Shown here piece after piece: positions 14,628 to 22,948 of a stretch of 26,753 nucleotides of DNA. How positions within the stretch are numbered: position 1 is the stretch's first letter; each line of letters opens with the position of its first letter. The translations under genes were made by a program, and so were the position numbers. The DNA lies in NCBI GenBank assembly GCA_964571965.1, contig CAZNFQ010000026.1, positions 1 to 26,753 of the forward strand, given 5' to 3'. The stretch comes from Sabulitectum sp964571965. GTDB taxonomy: Bacteria > Fermentibacterota > Fermentibacteria > Fermentibacterales > JCC-6. Below the pieces are notes generated by a model, which was not told the origin of the DNA, did no database searches, and worked only from the letters and a program-made list of their open reading frames with translations.

Positions 14628-16042
14628 TGTTTCCAGAGGAACTAGTTGGAGAGCCGGTATGGAGATTTTTCAGGGATATCTGTGGAATACCCCACACCAG
14701 CGGAAATGAAGCCGGTATTTCGAAGTACCTTGTTGATTTTGCCCGGGAAAGAGGTCTGGAAGTTCTTTCAGATCCCCAGGGAAACGTTCTGATCAGAAAA
14801 GACGGCCCCGGCCAGCCTGTGGCTCTACAGGCCCATATGGACATGGTGGGGGAGAAGATCTCAGGCAGTAACCATGATTTTCTGGTCGATCCCATAAAAC
14901 CGGAGCTTGACGGGGACCTTCTGCTGGCCGGGGAAACCACCCTTGGGGCGGACAATGGAATAGGAGTTGCCCTGATGCTTGAACTCCTCCATGGTGATTA
15001 TTCCGGCCTTCCATCTCTGGAATGCCTTTTCACCGTGGATGAGGAGAGGGGCCTTGTGGGTGCCCTGGCCTTCCCGCCTGAGTGGATAACTGCGGGGAAA
15101 CTGATCAATCTCGATTCCGAGGAGCTGGGTGTCATAACCATAGGCTGTGCAGGCGGACGTGACGTTGAGATAGAGCTCAGTGGAGAGCTTGAAGATTACA
15201 CGGGTTCCGGGGTCAAAGTCGAGGTCAACGGTCTGAACGGCGGTCACTCCGGCATGGAAATCAACTCGGACAACGCCAATGCCATAAAGCTTACTGCCAG
15301 GCTCTGCCGGCAGCTGGAGGAACTGCTGGGGGGAAGGCTGGTGAGTTTCAGAGGGGGAAGCAAGCATAATGCCATTCCAAGGACCGCCGAAGCTGTGATG
15401 GCGTTGGATGAGCCTGCCAGAGCAAAAACCCTCTGTTCGATCATCCGAAAGGATTTCCTGGAGGAATATGCCGGAATAGAGGATACCATTACCGTGAAGT
15501 GTACGGAAACGGACATCTCCACCAGGCTCACGGAGGAATCATCCTCAGTTTTCATAGATACCCTGCTGGCCCTTCCCCACGGAGTTGAGAAAATGAGTGG
15601 AACGGTGGATGATCTTGTGGAAACCTCCGCCAATCTTGCCATTGCTTCATGGGAACGGGGCACACTGAAAATGCTCATAAGCATACGCAGTGCTGTTGAA
15701 TCAGCTAAAAACGCCCATCTGGAAGCCATTGCGGCCATCGGAAGGCTTGCAGGCGGCAGGATAACCGCCGGAGAAGGTTATCCGGGATGGACGCCGGATA
15801 CTTCTTCAGACCTGCTTGATGCAGCAAAGGAATCCTATAGAAGAACATTAGGATCCGATCCCACCGTCGAGGCAATTCATGCAGGACTGGAGTGCGGAAT
15901 AATAGGTCAGCGGGTCGGAGATCTGGAGATGATCAGCCTGGGTCCGGATATCAGCGACGTTCATGTGCCGGGTGAGGCGGTGAGTGTTTCATCAGTTGAT
16001 CAGTTCCTCAAATTCCTGCTTGCTCTTCTGGAGAACCTCTGA
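14627..16042 (+). CDS. pepD: PepD-like aminoacyl-histidine dipeptidase (M20 family)
   Basis: PepD-type dipeptidases cleave X-His and other dipeptides in the cytoplasm. The 471-residue product, close to the usual length of about 480, has LQAHMDMVGEK (H70, D72), TLGADNGIGVA (D109), TVDEERGLVGA with catalytic E139, INLDSEELG, and NGGHSGMEI in the lid domain, all characteristic of PepD rather than PepT or PepV. Start ATG 14627 follows AGGAG and overlaps the amidotransferase stop (TGATG); GTG 14624 is the only near alternative. The next gene begins immediately after its stop. Confidence 0.92.
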   Translation: MFPEELVGEPVWRFFRDICGIPHTSGNEAGISKYLVDFARERGLEVLSDPQGNVLIRKDGPGQPVALQAHMDMVGEKISGSNHDFLVDPIKPELDGDLLLAGETTLGADNGIGVALMLELLHGDYSGLPSLECLFTVDEERGLVGALAFPPEWITAGKLINLDSEELGVITIGCAGGRDVEIELSGELEDYTGSGVKVEVNGLNGGHSGMEINSDNANAIKLTARLCRQLEELLGGRLVSFRGGSKHNAIPRTAEAVMALDEPARAKTLCSIIRKDFLEEYAGIEDTITVKCTETDISTRLTEESSSVFIDTLLALPHGVEKMSGTVDDLVETSANLAIASWERGTLKMLISIRSAVESAKNAHLEAIAAIGRLAGGRITAGEGYPGWTPDTSSDLLDAAKESYRRTLGSDPTVEAIHAGLECGIIGQRVGDLEMISLGPDISDVHVPGEAVSVSSVDQFLKFLLALLENL

Positions 16043-16909
16043 ATGAAGGAACTCCTTGTCCTTCAGGAGCCGGGCATATCAGCTGAAGAAACCGGAAGAG
16101 CTGCTGAACGGCTTTTGCCCGGCTGGACCATCATCCCGGGGCAAGAACCCCATGGGCACAGTGCACTGATCACAGTGAGACACCCTGTGAACAGGGAAAT
16201 GCTTAAGGGCCTCACGGGAGGTATCGTCTCCGTTGCTTTTACCGGTTATGACCACATAGACATGGATTCTGCCAGGGAATTCGGCATTGCGGTTTCCAAT
16301 GTTCCCGGCTATTCCACTGCAAGTGTTGCTGAACTTGCTTTTTCCCTGGCGGTGATGTCCATGAGGGATCCCAGAAGAGGTCTGGGCACCGAACTGCGGG
16401 GGAAAACCGTGGGGATCATAGGTACGGGAAACATCGGAATGGAAACAGCAGGACTCTTCAAGGCAGCCGGGTGCAGTATTCTGGGCTGGAGCCGGTCCAT
16501 GAGGGAAGGCTTTCCGGGTAAATACGTGACCCTGGAGAAACTCCTGGAAGAGAGCGAAGTGGTTTCTCTTCATATTCCATTGAATCGCGAATCGGAAATG
16601 TTCATGGACAGGGGAAAGCTGAAGATGATGAAAAAAGGAGCGGTGCTGGTGAACACGGCAAGGGGCGCTCTGGTGGATCAGGAAGCTCTGCAGGAGATGC
16701 TTCAGAGCGGCTGGCTTGGAGGTGCCGGACTTGACGTGACCTCTCCTGAACCCCTTCCCGATGATCACCCTCTTTTTTCCATTCCAGGGGTGATAATAAC
16801 TCCACACACAGGATACAGAACCGCGGAAGCCATCCGGAGAAGGGCCCGTGAGGCATTGCTTAACATAGCTTTCTGGGAGCGTGGTGAAAGGCGGAACAGA
16901 GTTGACTGA
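16043..16909 (+). CDS. D-2-hydroxyacid dehydrogenase
   Basis: The 288-residue product belongs to the D-isomer-specific 2-hydroxyacid dehydrogenases, which interconvert 2-keto acids and D-2-hydroxyacids. It has the Rossmann motif GTGNIG (127-132) and the catalytic trio R207 (NTARGAL), E236 (DVTSPEP) and H255 (TPHTGY). The residues after the second strand of the fold read GWSRS; where the acidic residue of NAD-dependent members is missing, as in GhrA-type reductases, NADP(H) is often preferred, so an NADPH-linked glyoxylate/hydroxypyruvate-type reductase is possible. At 288 residues it is on the short side, mainly in the N-terminal substrate domain. Substrate cannot be read from sequence. Confidence 0.93.
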   Translation: MKELLVLQEPGISAEETGRAAERLLPGWTIIPGQEPHGHSALITVRHPVNREMLKGLTGGIVSVAFTGYDHIDMDSAREFGIAVSNVPGYSTASVAELAFSLAVMSMRDPRRGLGTELRGKTVGIIGTGNIGMETAGLFKAAGCSILGWSRSMREGFPGKYVTLEKLLEESEVVSLHIPLNRESEMFMDRGKLKMMKKGAVLVNTARGALVDQEALQEMLQSGWLGGAGLDVTSPEPLPDDHPLFSIPGVIITPHTGYRTAEAIRRRAREALLNIAFWERGERRNRVD

Positions 16910-18584
16910 CTTTACATCTGCTTATGAGGAATTCGTAGAAGCCGTCACCGGGGCTGAACCTGATAACCTGCTGAACTGCAGGACGCTTACCCGGGAGGAA
17001 ATTACCCTTCTGGAGCAGGGAGGTTCCTCCTGCTGCGACTGGAGCAGTGTCCTGATATCCCCCTCAACAAGACTTGATCTCATCAGAAACTGCGTTTTTC
17101 AGGAAAGGGTTCTCATCCACCTTCCAGAGGGAAGACTTCAGTCAACCTGTTTTAAAAACTGCTCCGTATCAGGACCGGTGTTCATAGATTCCACCGGACT
17201 TATCAGCGGAATGATTCTGTATCCAGGCTGCAGGGTGGGTTTCTGCGGAAGGGTTGAATGGACTTCTTCTCCTTCTTTCCTGGAGAGTGCCATTCAGGGA
17301 GGGCTGGAAACAGGTGAAAGATCCCTGCCCCTTCTTCCCACGCTTTCACATGCCCAGGCTGCATGGCTGGCCTCGGCTGACGGCCGGACAGAAGCTGCCA
17401 GGCTTGCAGCTTTGCTTTCTGGACTGAAGGCGGACATCAAGGGCTTCATAGGTGAGGGGGCGGTACTGGACTCATGCCCTCTGGTTGAGAACAGTCTGAT
17501 CCTCGATGGTGCGAAAATCACATCTGCTTCCGCTGTGAGAGGCTCAATTCTGTTCCCCGGTTCAATGGTATCCGACGGGGCACTTGTTCGCAGCAGTGTT
17601 CTTCAGTGGAATGCCAGAGCAGACTCCATGGCGCTTGTGGAAGATTCAATAGTCGGTGAGTGTTCCATTGTTGAGAAACATGGAAAACTCGGCTGCTCCT
17701 TCCTTGGTGCAGACAGCACTCTTGGGGAGGGAGAGATCACCGCATCGGTGGTTGGCCCGCTTACAGGTATGCACCACCAGTCTCTTCTCATTGCTGCCCT
17801 CTGGCCCGGCGGAAGAGGGAACATAGGGTACGGAGCAAACATCGGAAGCAACCACACCTCAAGGCTTCCTGACCAGGAAATCCGGCCCGGGACCGGATTC
17901 TTCTTCGGTTTGAGCACATCGGTTAAATTTCCTTCAGACTTCAGCAGAAGTCCCTTCAGCGTCATTGCAACGGGTTTGACCACTCTGCCCCAGAGGGTCG
18001 AATTCCCCTTTTCGCTGATTTGCCTTCCCGCAGAGAGGCCGGAAGGGATACCGGAAGGTTGGATGAGACTCGTGCCCGGGTGGATGCTGCATTCAAATCT
18101 ATATGCGATTCTGAGAGGTCTCTGGAAGTTCGGTAAAAGAAGGAAATCGGTTCATACACAGGTGGAAACCGGTGTGTTTACACATGAAATTCTCTCAATG
18201 GTGACAGACTCCCTGATCAACCTGGAATCCTCTTCAGGAAACACTGTAAAAGGCGCGGGGAAGAACTTCATTACAAAGGAAGACAGGCTTGCCGGCATCG
18301 AGGTTTACAGAAAGTACCTGAGGTATTTTACCCTTGCAGATAAGCTGAACGCCGGATCACTCAGCACCGGTGAAGCCGGTGAACTGATGGACCTTGTAAG
18401 ACAGGTACGCAGGGCTGTAGGCGAATCGAAGGCAAAAGATCTCAGCAGGGGATCGAAGATAATTAACGATTACATTGCCATTCACCCCTCCCCGGAGGAA
18501 GACCCCTTCATGGTGGACTTCGAGGAGAAGGCCACAGAGATGGAAAGGGAGCTTGGCAGGGTCAGGGGCGCACCTTCCATTTAG
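16881..18584 (+). CDS. DUF4954 family left-handed beta-helix protein
   Basis: The 567-residue product has a central run of hexapeptide-like repeats (about 180-290: ADIKGFIGEGAVLDS, SLILDGAKITSASAV, SILFPGSMV, SIVGECSIVE), giving a left-handed beta-helix as in sugar-phosphate nucleotidyl- and acyltransferases. It also has the conserved block GNIGYGANIGSNHTS, PDQE and FFFGLSTSVKFPS, which I recognise as the DUF4954 family of Bacteroidetes and spirochaetes. A helical C-terminal part (about 430-567) follows. The biochemical role of the family is not known to me. The start is uncertain: GTG 16881 or 16884, or TTG 16902, which would overlap the preceding stop as in other genes here. Confidence 0.85.
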   Translation: MVKGGTELTDFTSAYEEFVEAVTGAEPDNLLNCRTLTREEITLLEQGGSSCCDWSSVLISPSTRLDLIRNCVFQERVLIHLPEGRLQSTCFKNCSVSGPVFIDSTGLISGMILYPGCRVGFCGRVEWTSSPSFLESAIQGGLETGERSLPLLPTLSHAQAAWLASADGRTEAARLAALLSGLKADIKGFIGEGAVLDSCPLVENSLILDGAKITSASAVRGSILFPGSMVSDGALVRSSVLQWNARADSMALVEDSIVGECSIVEKHGKLGCSFLGADSTLGEGEITASVVGPLTGMHHQSLLIAALWPGGRGNIGYGANIGSNHTSRLPDQEIRPGTGFFFGLSTSVKFPSDFSRSPFSVIATGLTTLPQRVEFPFSLICLPAERPEGIPEGWMRLVPGWMLHSNLYAILRGLWKFGKRRKSVHTQVETGVFTHEILSMVTDSLINLESSSGNTVKGAGKNFITKEDRLAGIEVYRKYLRYFTLADKLNAGSLSTGEAGELMDLVRQVRRAVGESKAKDLSRGSKIINDYIAIHPSPEEDPFMVDFEEKATEMERELGRVRGAPSI

Positions 18585-18592
18585 ACTGACAT

Positions 18593-18622
18593 TTGCATGT
18601 TTCCCGGGAACTTTTCTATATT
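18593..18622 (+). promoter_or_regulatory. Possible promoter of the metal-efflux operon
   Basis: TTGCAT (18593-18598), an 18-base spacer and TATATT (18617-18622) form a modest promoter (-10 five of six, -35 three of six). The -10 overlaps the left arm of the operator at 18617-18642, the geometry expected for simple repression. Confidence 0.35.
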
Positions 18623-18642
18623 TGAACAGTTATTCAATTATA
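18617..18642. promoter_or_regulatory. ArsR/SmtB-type operator (inverted repeat)
   Basis: Arms TATATTTGAA (18617-18626) and TTCAATTATA (18633-18642) are inverted repeats that match at nine of ten positions, around the spacer CAGTTA. The core TGAACAGTTATTCA is, from memory, the same as that of SmtB-type operators. It lies 21 bases before the permease start, and an ArsR/SmtB repressor is encoded one gene downstream, so autoregulated, metal-induced expression is the natural reading. Confidence 0.8.
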
Positions 18643-18663
18643 GAAATATAACCGGAGGTATGT

Positions 18664-19920
18664 ATGTCTTTCATAGCAGAACTCGCCCGTGCTTTCTGGG
18701 CAACGGGTACAGCACTTGCACCTTCACTTTTTCTCGGGCTTCTCATAGCCGGGCTCCTCCACGTTTTCGTAAAACGGGAGAGGATATTCAGGCATATGGG
18801 AAAACCCGGTTTAGCAAGCGTGGTCAAGGCAAGTCTTCTGGGGATACCGCTTCCTTTGTGCTCCTGCGGGGTTCTCCCCGCCGCATTGTCCCTTAGAAAA
18901 GACGGAGCAAGCAAGGGAGCGGTTGTCAGTTTCCTTTCCAGTACTCCCCAGACAGGGGTGGACTCCATTGCTCCCACATGGGCAATGCTGGGATGGCCGG
19001 TGGCCCTTGCAAAGGTAGTAGCAGCTTTCATTGCCGGACTCATAAGCGGAACGGTTGTGGATATAATAGAGAAAGGGAACGGTCACATCACCGCACCTGC
19101 GCATCCTGTCCAGCATGAGAAGGGAAGTGTTGCGGTGCGTATATGGAATTACGCATGGGGAACCCTGTTCAGGGATATTTACCTTTGGCTTCTTATAGGC
19201 ATTGCAGTGTCAGCCCTGATAACAGTATTCATCCAGCCGGGCCAGCTGGCTGAATATGAAGTGCTTGGCGGCCCTCTCGGGATGCTGGCTGCTCTGGCGG
19301 TGGGAATACCGCTGTATGTGTGTTCGGTCTCTTCAATTCCAATAGCAGCTGCTCTTGTTTATGCAGGTTTCCCTGTGGGAAGCGCCCTTGTATTTCTTAT
19401 GGCAGGACCTGTAACTAATGCGGCAACCATGGGAGCTGTAAGGAAAAAACTTGGTATCACCGCATTTCTCAGCTACATAATAACTGTGATCGGAGTAAGT
19501 GTTCTGGCAGGTTTTCTCCTGAACGGTGTTGAGATGACGGTGGATATACCCATGCATGACCACGGCGAAAGCGGTATCCTCAATGAGCTGGCCGCTTTTC
19601 TTCTTTTTCTTGGAATAGCATGGCTCGGTATATCCGATATTTTCCACAGAAACTCCGAGGAGTCTCATGGCACCAATGGGTTGATCTATGAGGTTCAGGG
19701 AATGTCATGCAGGAATTGTGTGCGCTCGGTTACACGAACTTTGTCCGGGCTTGAAGGGGTTGAGAGCGTGAATGTTTCCCTGGAGGCTGGTACCGCCGTG
19801 GTCCATCCCGGCAGGGGGTTCTCAGGCGAGGCTTTGCTCGAGGCTCTGCAGAAGGCGGGTTACCCCGGTAAACCGGTGAAACAGATGGAAGGCTGCTGTG
19901 ATGGTAAATGTGAACGATGA
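18664..19920 (+). CDS. Heavy-metal efflux permease (DUF318 / SO_0444-like) with C-terminal HMA domain
   Basis: The 418-residue product has about eight to ten membrane segments and the family signature PLPLCSCGVLP (C66, C68), SSTPQTGVDS, a second half-site YVCSVSSIPIAAAL and AGPVTNAAT. The permease family is linked to export of arsenicals, copper or zinc; the SO_0444-type Cu/Zn subgroup fits best. A His-bearing cytoplasmic loop (HDHGES) leads to a heavy-metal-associated domain (about 341-403) with GMSCRNC (C349, C352), and the protein ends in a Cys-rich tail, CCDGKC. The fused domain probably hands metal to the channel. It follows the operator and GGAGG site, and overlaps the repressor gene. 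Confidence 0.92.
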   Translation: MSFIAELARAFWATGTALAPSLFLGLLIAGLLHVFVKRERIFRHMGKPGLASVVKASLLGIPLPLCSCGVLPAALSLRKDGASKGAVVSFLSSTPQTGVDSIAPTWAMLGWPVALAKVVAAFIAGLISGTVVDIIEKGNGHITAPAHPVQHEKGSVAVRIWNYAWGTLFRDIYLWLLIGIAVSALITVFIQPGQLAEYEVLGGPLGMLAALAVGIPLYVCSVSSIPIAAALVYAGFPVGSALVFLMAGPVTNAATMGAVRKKLGITAFLSYIITVIGVSVLAGFLLNGVEMTVDIPMHDHGESGILNELAAFLLFLGIAWLGISDIFHRNSEESHGTNGLIYEVQGMSCRNCVRSVTRTLSGLEGVESVNVSLEAGTAVVHPGRGFSGEALLEALQKAGYPGKPVKQMEGCCDGKCER

Positions 19921-20191
19921 TGAGATTCAGAGAGTGGCGGATCTTTTCGGTAACGCTTCTGATCCCACCAGACTGAGGATACTTCTCATGCTCTTTCAGG
20001 GCGAACTTTGCGTATGCAGCATTTCAGATAATCTGGATGTTTCGGTATCGGCAGTGTCACACCAGCTGAAAATTCTCCGGACAGGAGGGCTGGTTGCGCG
20101 GAGGAAGCAGGGGAGACATGTTTACTACAGTCTTGCGGACAGCCATGTGGAAACACTTATCTCCGTGGGACTGGAACATGTGCGGGAATAG
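19901..20191 (+). CDS. ArsR/SmtB family metal-sensing repressor
   Basis: The 96-residue winged-helix repressor has the recognition helix VSVSAVSHQLKILR and wing RKQGRHVYYSL. It carries both known metal sites of the family: ELCVC (C37, C39), the CadC/ArsR-type alpha-3 site, and D80-x-H82...H93-x-x-E96, exactly the DxH-N10-HxxE alpha-5 zinc site of SmtB. Zn(II), possibly also Cd, Pb or Cu, is therefore the expected inducer. ATG 19901 is eight bases after GGAAGG; GTG 19898 is the alternative. It overlaps the permease end and is placed to repress the operator at 18617-18642. Confidence 0.95.
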   Translation: MVNVNDDEIQRVADLFGNASDPTRLRILLMLFQGELCVCSISDNLDVSVSAVSHQLKILRTGGLVARRKQGRHVYYSLADSHVETLISVGLEHVRE

Positions 20192-20205
20192 GCTGGAGCT
20201 GAACC

Positions 20206-22077
20206 TTGAAAAGTGATCAGGAAACCGTGAAGATCATTGACGCAATTCCCTTCTGCATATACTGGAAGAACCTGTCCAACGAGATATCAGGAGCAAACAG
20301 TTCACTTCTCCGGGAGCATGATCTGCAGGATGTCTGCGGATTCCGCAGGAAAGAACTCTTCCAGGGCAAAACCGCTGAATTCGACCGGCAGGTTCTGGAA
20401 ACCGGCAGACCGCTTTTCCACCGGGAGATAAAACTCAACGTATCCGAAGGCAGGGTCAGAATTCTGTCCCTGAACTGCGTGCCCCTGTTTCATGATGACA
20501 ACCGGGTGTCGGGTGTTCTTGGGATTGCCGGTGACATCACGGAAAGCGTCAGGTACCGTGATCATCTCAGACAGAGAAAGAATTTCCTTGCCAGCCTTGT
20601 GGAGAGCCTTCCAGTGGGATTCTTCGCCAAGGATCCATCTTCCGGTTTCTCATACAGGATATGGAACGGAAAGATGCAGGAGATATTCGGATATACTGCG
20701 GAAAGAGCGGTTGACAGCAGGGACTGGAATCTCTTCGGCGCTGCTTCAGCTGAACTGCTGGAAACCCATGACAGAGAGTTTCTGGAATCACAGGATTCCG
20801 CTGGGCAAGCCCGTATATGCAAGCTTGACAGCCTTAAGGGTCCGAAAACCGTTAGCATCATCAGGGTGCCTCTGTATGATGACCTTCTGGATACCACGCT
20901 GGTGGCTGGAACCGTAAAGGACATTACCAGAGAAAATGAACTGGAAGAGCAGCTTCGACAGTCTCAGAAGATGGAAGCCATAGGAAGACTTGCAGGTGGA
21001 GTTGCCCACGACTTTAACAACCTGCTCCAGGTGATCATGGGTGCCGCTGAAATAGGTTCCTCATCCGGACAGGACCCGGAAAAATACTTTTCACAGATTC
21101 TCATGGCAGGGGAGAAGGCAATGGCCCTTACCGGGCAGCTGTTATCATTCAGCAGGCACGGAAGCTTCAGGAAGAAACCCTTCCAGGTGGATCGCCGGGT
21201 ACGGGAATTTACCGGAATGGTGGAAAGGCTGGTGGGAGAATCGATCCAGCTGGAATTCATCCCGGGTGCTCCCGGTCTTTCAGTGAACGGTGATCCCTTC
21301 CAGCTGGATCAGGTCCTCATGAACCTCATCGTTAACGCAAGAGATGCACTGGAGGGTATGGAGAAGGGAATCATAAAGATTGAGACATCGGAGGATAAGG
21401 TTGTCTGTACAGCCGGTGAAGACCCTGTGCCATGTGTATCGATATCCGTTTCCGATACCGGTCCCGGTATACCCGAAGATGTACGCAGCAGGATTTTCGA
21501 ACCGTTCTTCACCACCAAGAAACAGGGTAAGGGTACAGGGTTGGGACTTGCAAGCAGTTATGCCATTGCCGTTAAGCACGGAGGGATCATAAAGGTGGAG
21601 AGTTCTCCGGGAGAAGGCACATGCTTCAGTGTGTGCATACCCCTCTGGCAGGGGGAGGTTAACTGCCGGGAAGATGTCCCGATGAAGCAGAGAAGCAGTT
21701 CTCCGGCCAGACTCACCGTTCTGCTCGCGGAAGACGAGGACATGGTCAGGGAGATAGCCAGGGTCATTCTTGAAAAAGCCGGTCACAGGGTTCTTGAAGC
21801 TGCAAACGGCAGAGAAGCAGTTGAAGTTTTTTCTTCGAATGCCGGGTCCATCGATGTTGCCGTTTTCGATGTGATGATGCCTGAGATGAATGGAAGGGAT
21901 GCCTTCCAGCACATAATCATGCAGTCTCCCCGGCTGCCATGCCTCTTTTGCACAGGTTACAGCGGCGACGGTATTTTAAACCATTTTAAAGACACAGCCA
22001 GGGTAGGTGTTCTTCAGAAACCATACTCGGCTTCCGGTCTTCTCGCTGCGGTTGAAGAACTCGTCTGGAAAAATTAG
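20206..22077 (+). CDS. Soluble hybrid histidine kinase (PAS-PAS-HisKA-HATPase-REC)
   Basis: The 623-residue product has two PAS domains (about 1-118 and 125-243; the second ends with the typical GTVKDITRENELEEQL), a HisKA helix with H268 in GGVAHDFNNLLQ, an HATPase domain with N-box NLIVNARDAL, SVSDTGPGIP (D417) and GTGLGLAS, and a receiver domain from about 503 with acidic LLAEDED, D555 in AVFDVMMPE and K605. No membrane segment or signal peptide is present, so it senses a cytoplasmic cue. No response regulator with an output domain is nearby; signal flow probably continues elsewhere through a phosphotransfer step. TTG 20206 follows TGGAG, 14 bases after the repressor stop. Confidence 0.94.
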   Translation: MKSDQETVKIIDAIPFCIYWKNLSNEISGANSSLLREHDLQDVCGFRRKELFQGKTAEFDRQVLETGRPLFHREIKLNVSEGRVRILSLNCVPLFHDDNRVSGVLGIAGDITESVRYRDHLRQRKNFLASLVESLPVGFFAKDPSSGFSYRIWNGKMQEIFGYTAERAVDSRDWNLFGAASAELLETHDREFLESQDSAGQARICKLDSLKGPKTVSIIRVPLYDDLLDTTLVAGTVKDITRENELEEQLRQSQKMEAIGRLAGGVAHDFNNLLQVIMGAAEIGSSSGQDPEKYFSQILMAGEKAMALTGQLLSFSRHGSFRKKPFQVDRRVREFTGMVERLVGESIQLEFIPGAPGLSVNGDPFQLDQVLMNLIVNARDALEGMEKGIIKIETSEDKVVCTAGEDPVPCVSISVSDTGPGIPEDVRSRIFEPFFTTKKQGKGTGLGLASSYAIAVKHGGIIKVESSPGEGTCFSVCIPLWQGEVNCREDVPMKQRSSSPARLTVLLAEDEDMVREIARVILEKAGHRVLEAANGREAVEVFSSNAGSIDVAVFDVMMPEMNGRDAFQHIIMQSPRLPCLFCTGYSGDGILNHFKDTARVGVLQKPYSASGLLAAVEELVWKN

Positions 22078-22090
22078 CATATTACAGCCC

Positions 22091-22948
22091 ATGTGTGAAT
22101 CAATCAGAATTATTCCCGGGGAGCTTATCTCCGATACGGTATGCGCTCTCTACGAGAAAGCCTGTAAATCCCCTGATCCAGGTGTGGAGTCCATTCTGAG
22201 AAGGGCTCTGGAAAACGAGATTCCCGGACCGGGTATGGAGGCTTTGAAAATAGAGCTTCGAAACTTCGAAGCGGCAGCAGAGACCGGTCTTCCCCTGTGT
22301 CAGGATACGGGCACCGTGGTGGTTTTCATCGAACTCGGGAACAGGGTCTGCATTGACCGGGGCATCTTGTCCGATCTTGTGGATGAAGGGGTGCGGAGGG
22401 CTTGCAGGGCAGCCTATCTGAGACCCTCACAGGTGGACCTCCCCCTCTCAGACAGAATCAACACCATGGACAATACCCCTGCGGTAATTCACCTGGAGCA
22501 CACCCTCGGAACCGGCATCAGGATCTCACTGCTGGCAAAGGGCGCAGGATGTGAGAATGTATCAAGATCGGAAATGCTCCCACCCCTTGCCGGAGAAGAG
22601 GGCATCAGAGCCCTGGCGGAGAAGTGTGTTCTTTCAGGGGCCTCAAGGGCCTGTCCGCCGGTATTCCTTGGGATCGGTGCCGGGGGGACCCTGGAGGTGA
22701 GCGGAATTCTCGCAAAGAAATCACTGCTTCGCAAAGTAGGAGAAAAGAATCCTGACCCCGGGCTTTCCCGGCTGGAAAAAAATATCACCGATGGAATTAA
22801 CGCTTTGGGCATCGGACCACAGGGCTTTGGAGGTGCCTGTACAGTACTGGAGACCAGGATACTTGCACTGCCCTGTCACATGGCCTCTCTTCCAGTAACG
22901 GTGTGTGTGGAATGCCATGCACACAGAACTGCATCATGCGTGATCTGA
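22091..22948 (+). CDS. Fumarate hydratase class I, alpha subunit
   Basis: The 285-residue product matches the N-terminal (iron-sulfur) half of class I fumarase/tartrate dehydratase: LCQDTGTVVVFIELG (C70), RACPPVFLGIGAGG (C188) and SLPVTVCVECHAHR (C275) supply the likely [4Fe-4S] ligands, and NTPAVIHLEH and GIGPQGFGG are also typical. With the next gene it forms the two-subunit enzyme that hydrates fumarate to malate; tartrate dehydratase is a possible alternative, but the neighbouring malic enzyme favours fumarase. ATG 22091 is chosen for length; it has no visible ribosome site and lies 13 bases after the kinase stop, so it may depend on re-initiation. The beta gene starts within its last codons. 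Confidence 0.93.
   Translation: MCESIRIIPGELISDTVCALYEKACKSPDPGVESILRRALENEIPGPGMEALKIELRNFEAAAETGLPLCQDTGTVVVFIELGNRVCIDRGILSDLVDEGVRRACRAAYLRPSQVDLPLSDRINTMDNTPAVIHLEHTLGTGIRISLLAKGAGCENVSRSEMLPPLAGEEGIRALAEKCVLSGASRACPPVFLGIGAGGTLEVSGILAKKSLLRKVGEKNPDPGLSRLEKNITDGINALGIGPQGFGGACTVLETRILALPCHMASLPVTVCVECHAHRTASCVI

Noticed and set aside
16079..16807. A 242-codon minus-strand frame inside the D-2-hydroxyacid dehydrogenase gene
   Set aside because: The dehydrogenase has all catalytic motifs on the plus strand; the opposite frame is His/Phe/Gly-rich with no motif or start signal.
18601..18610. Perfect palindrome TTCCCGGGAA upstream of the metal operator
   Set aside because: It has no loop for a terminator and is not matched elsewhere near; a ten-base palindrome alone does not support a binding-site call.
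21280..21912. A 210-codon minus-strand frame inside the histidine kinase gene
   Set aside because: It lies opposite the intact HATPase and receiver domains and has no domain or ribosome site of its own.
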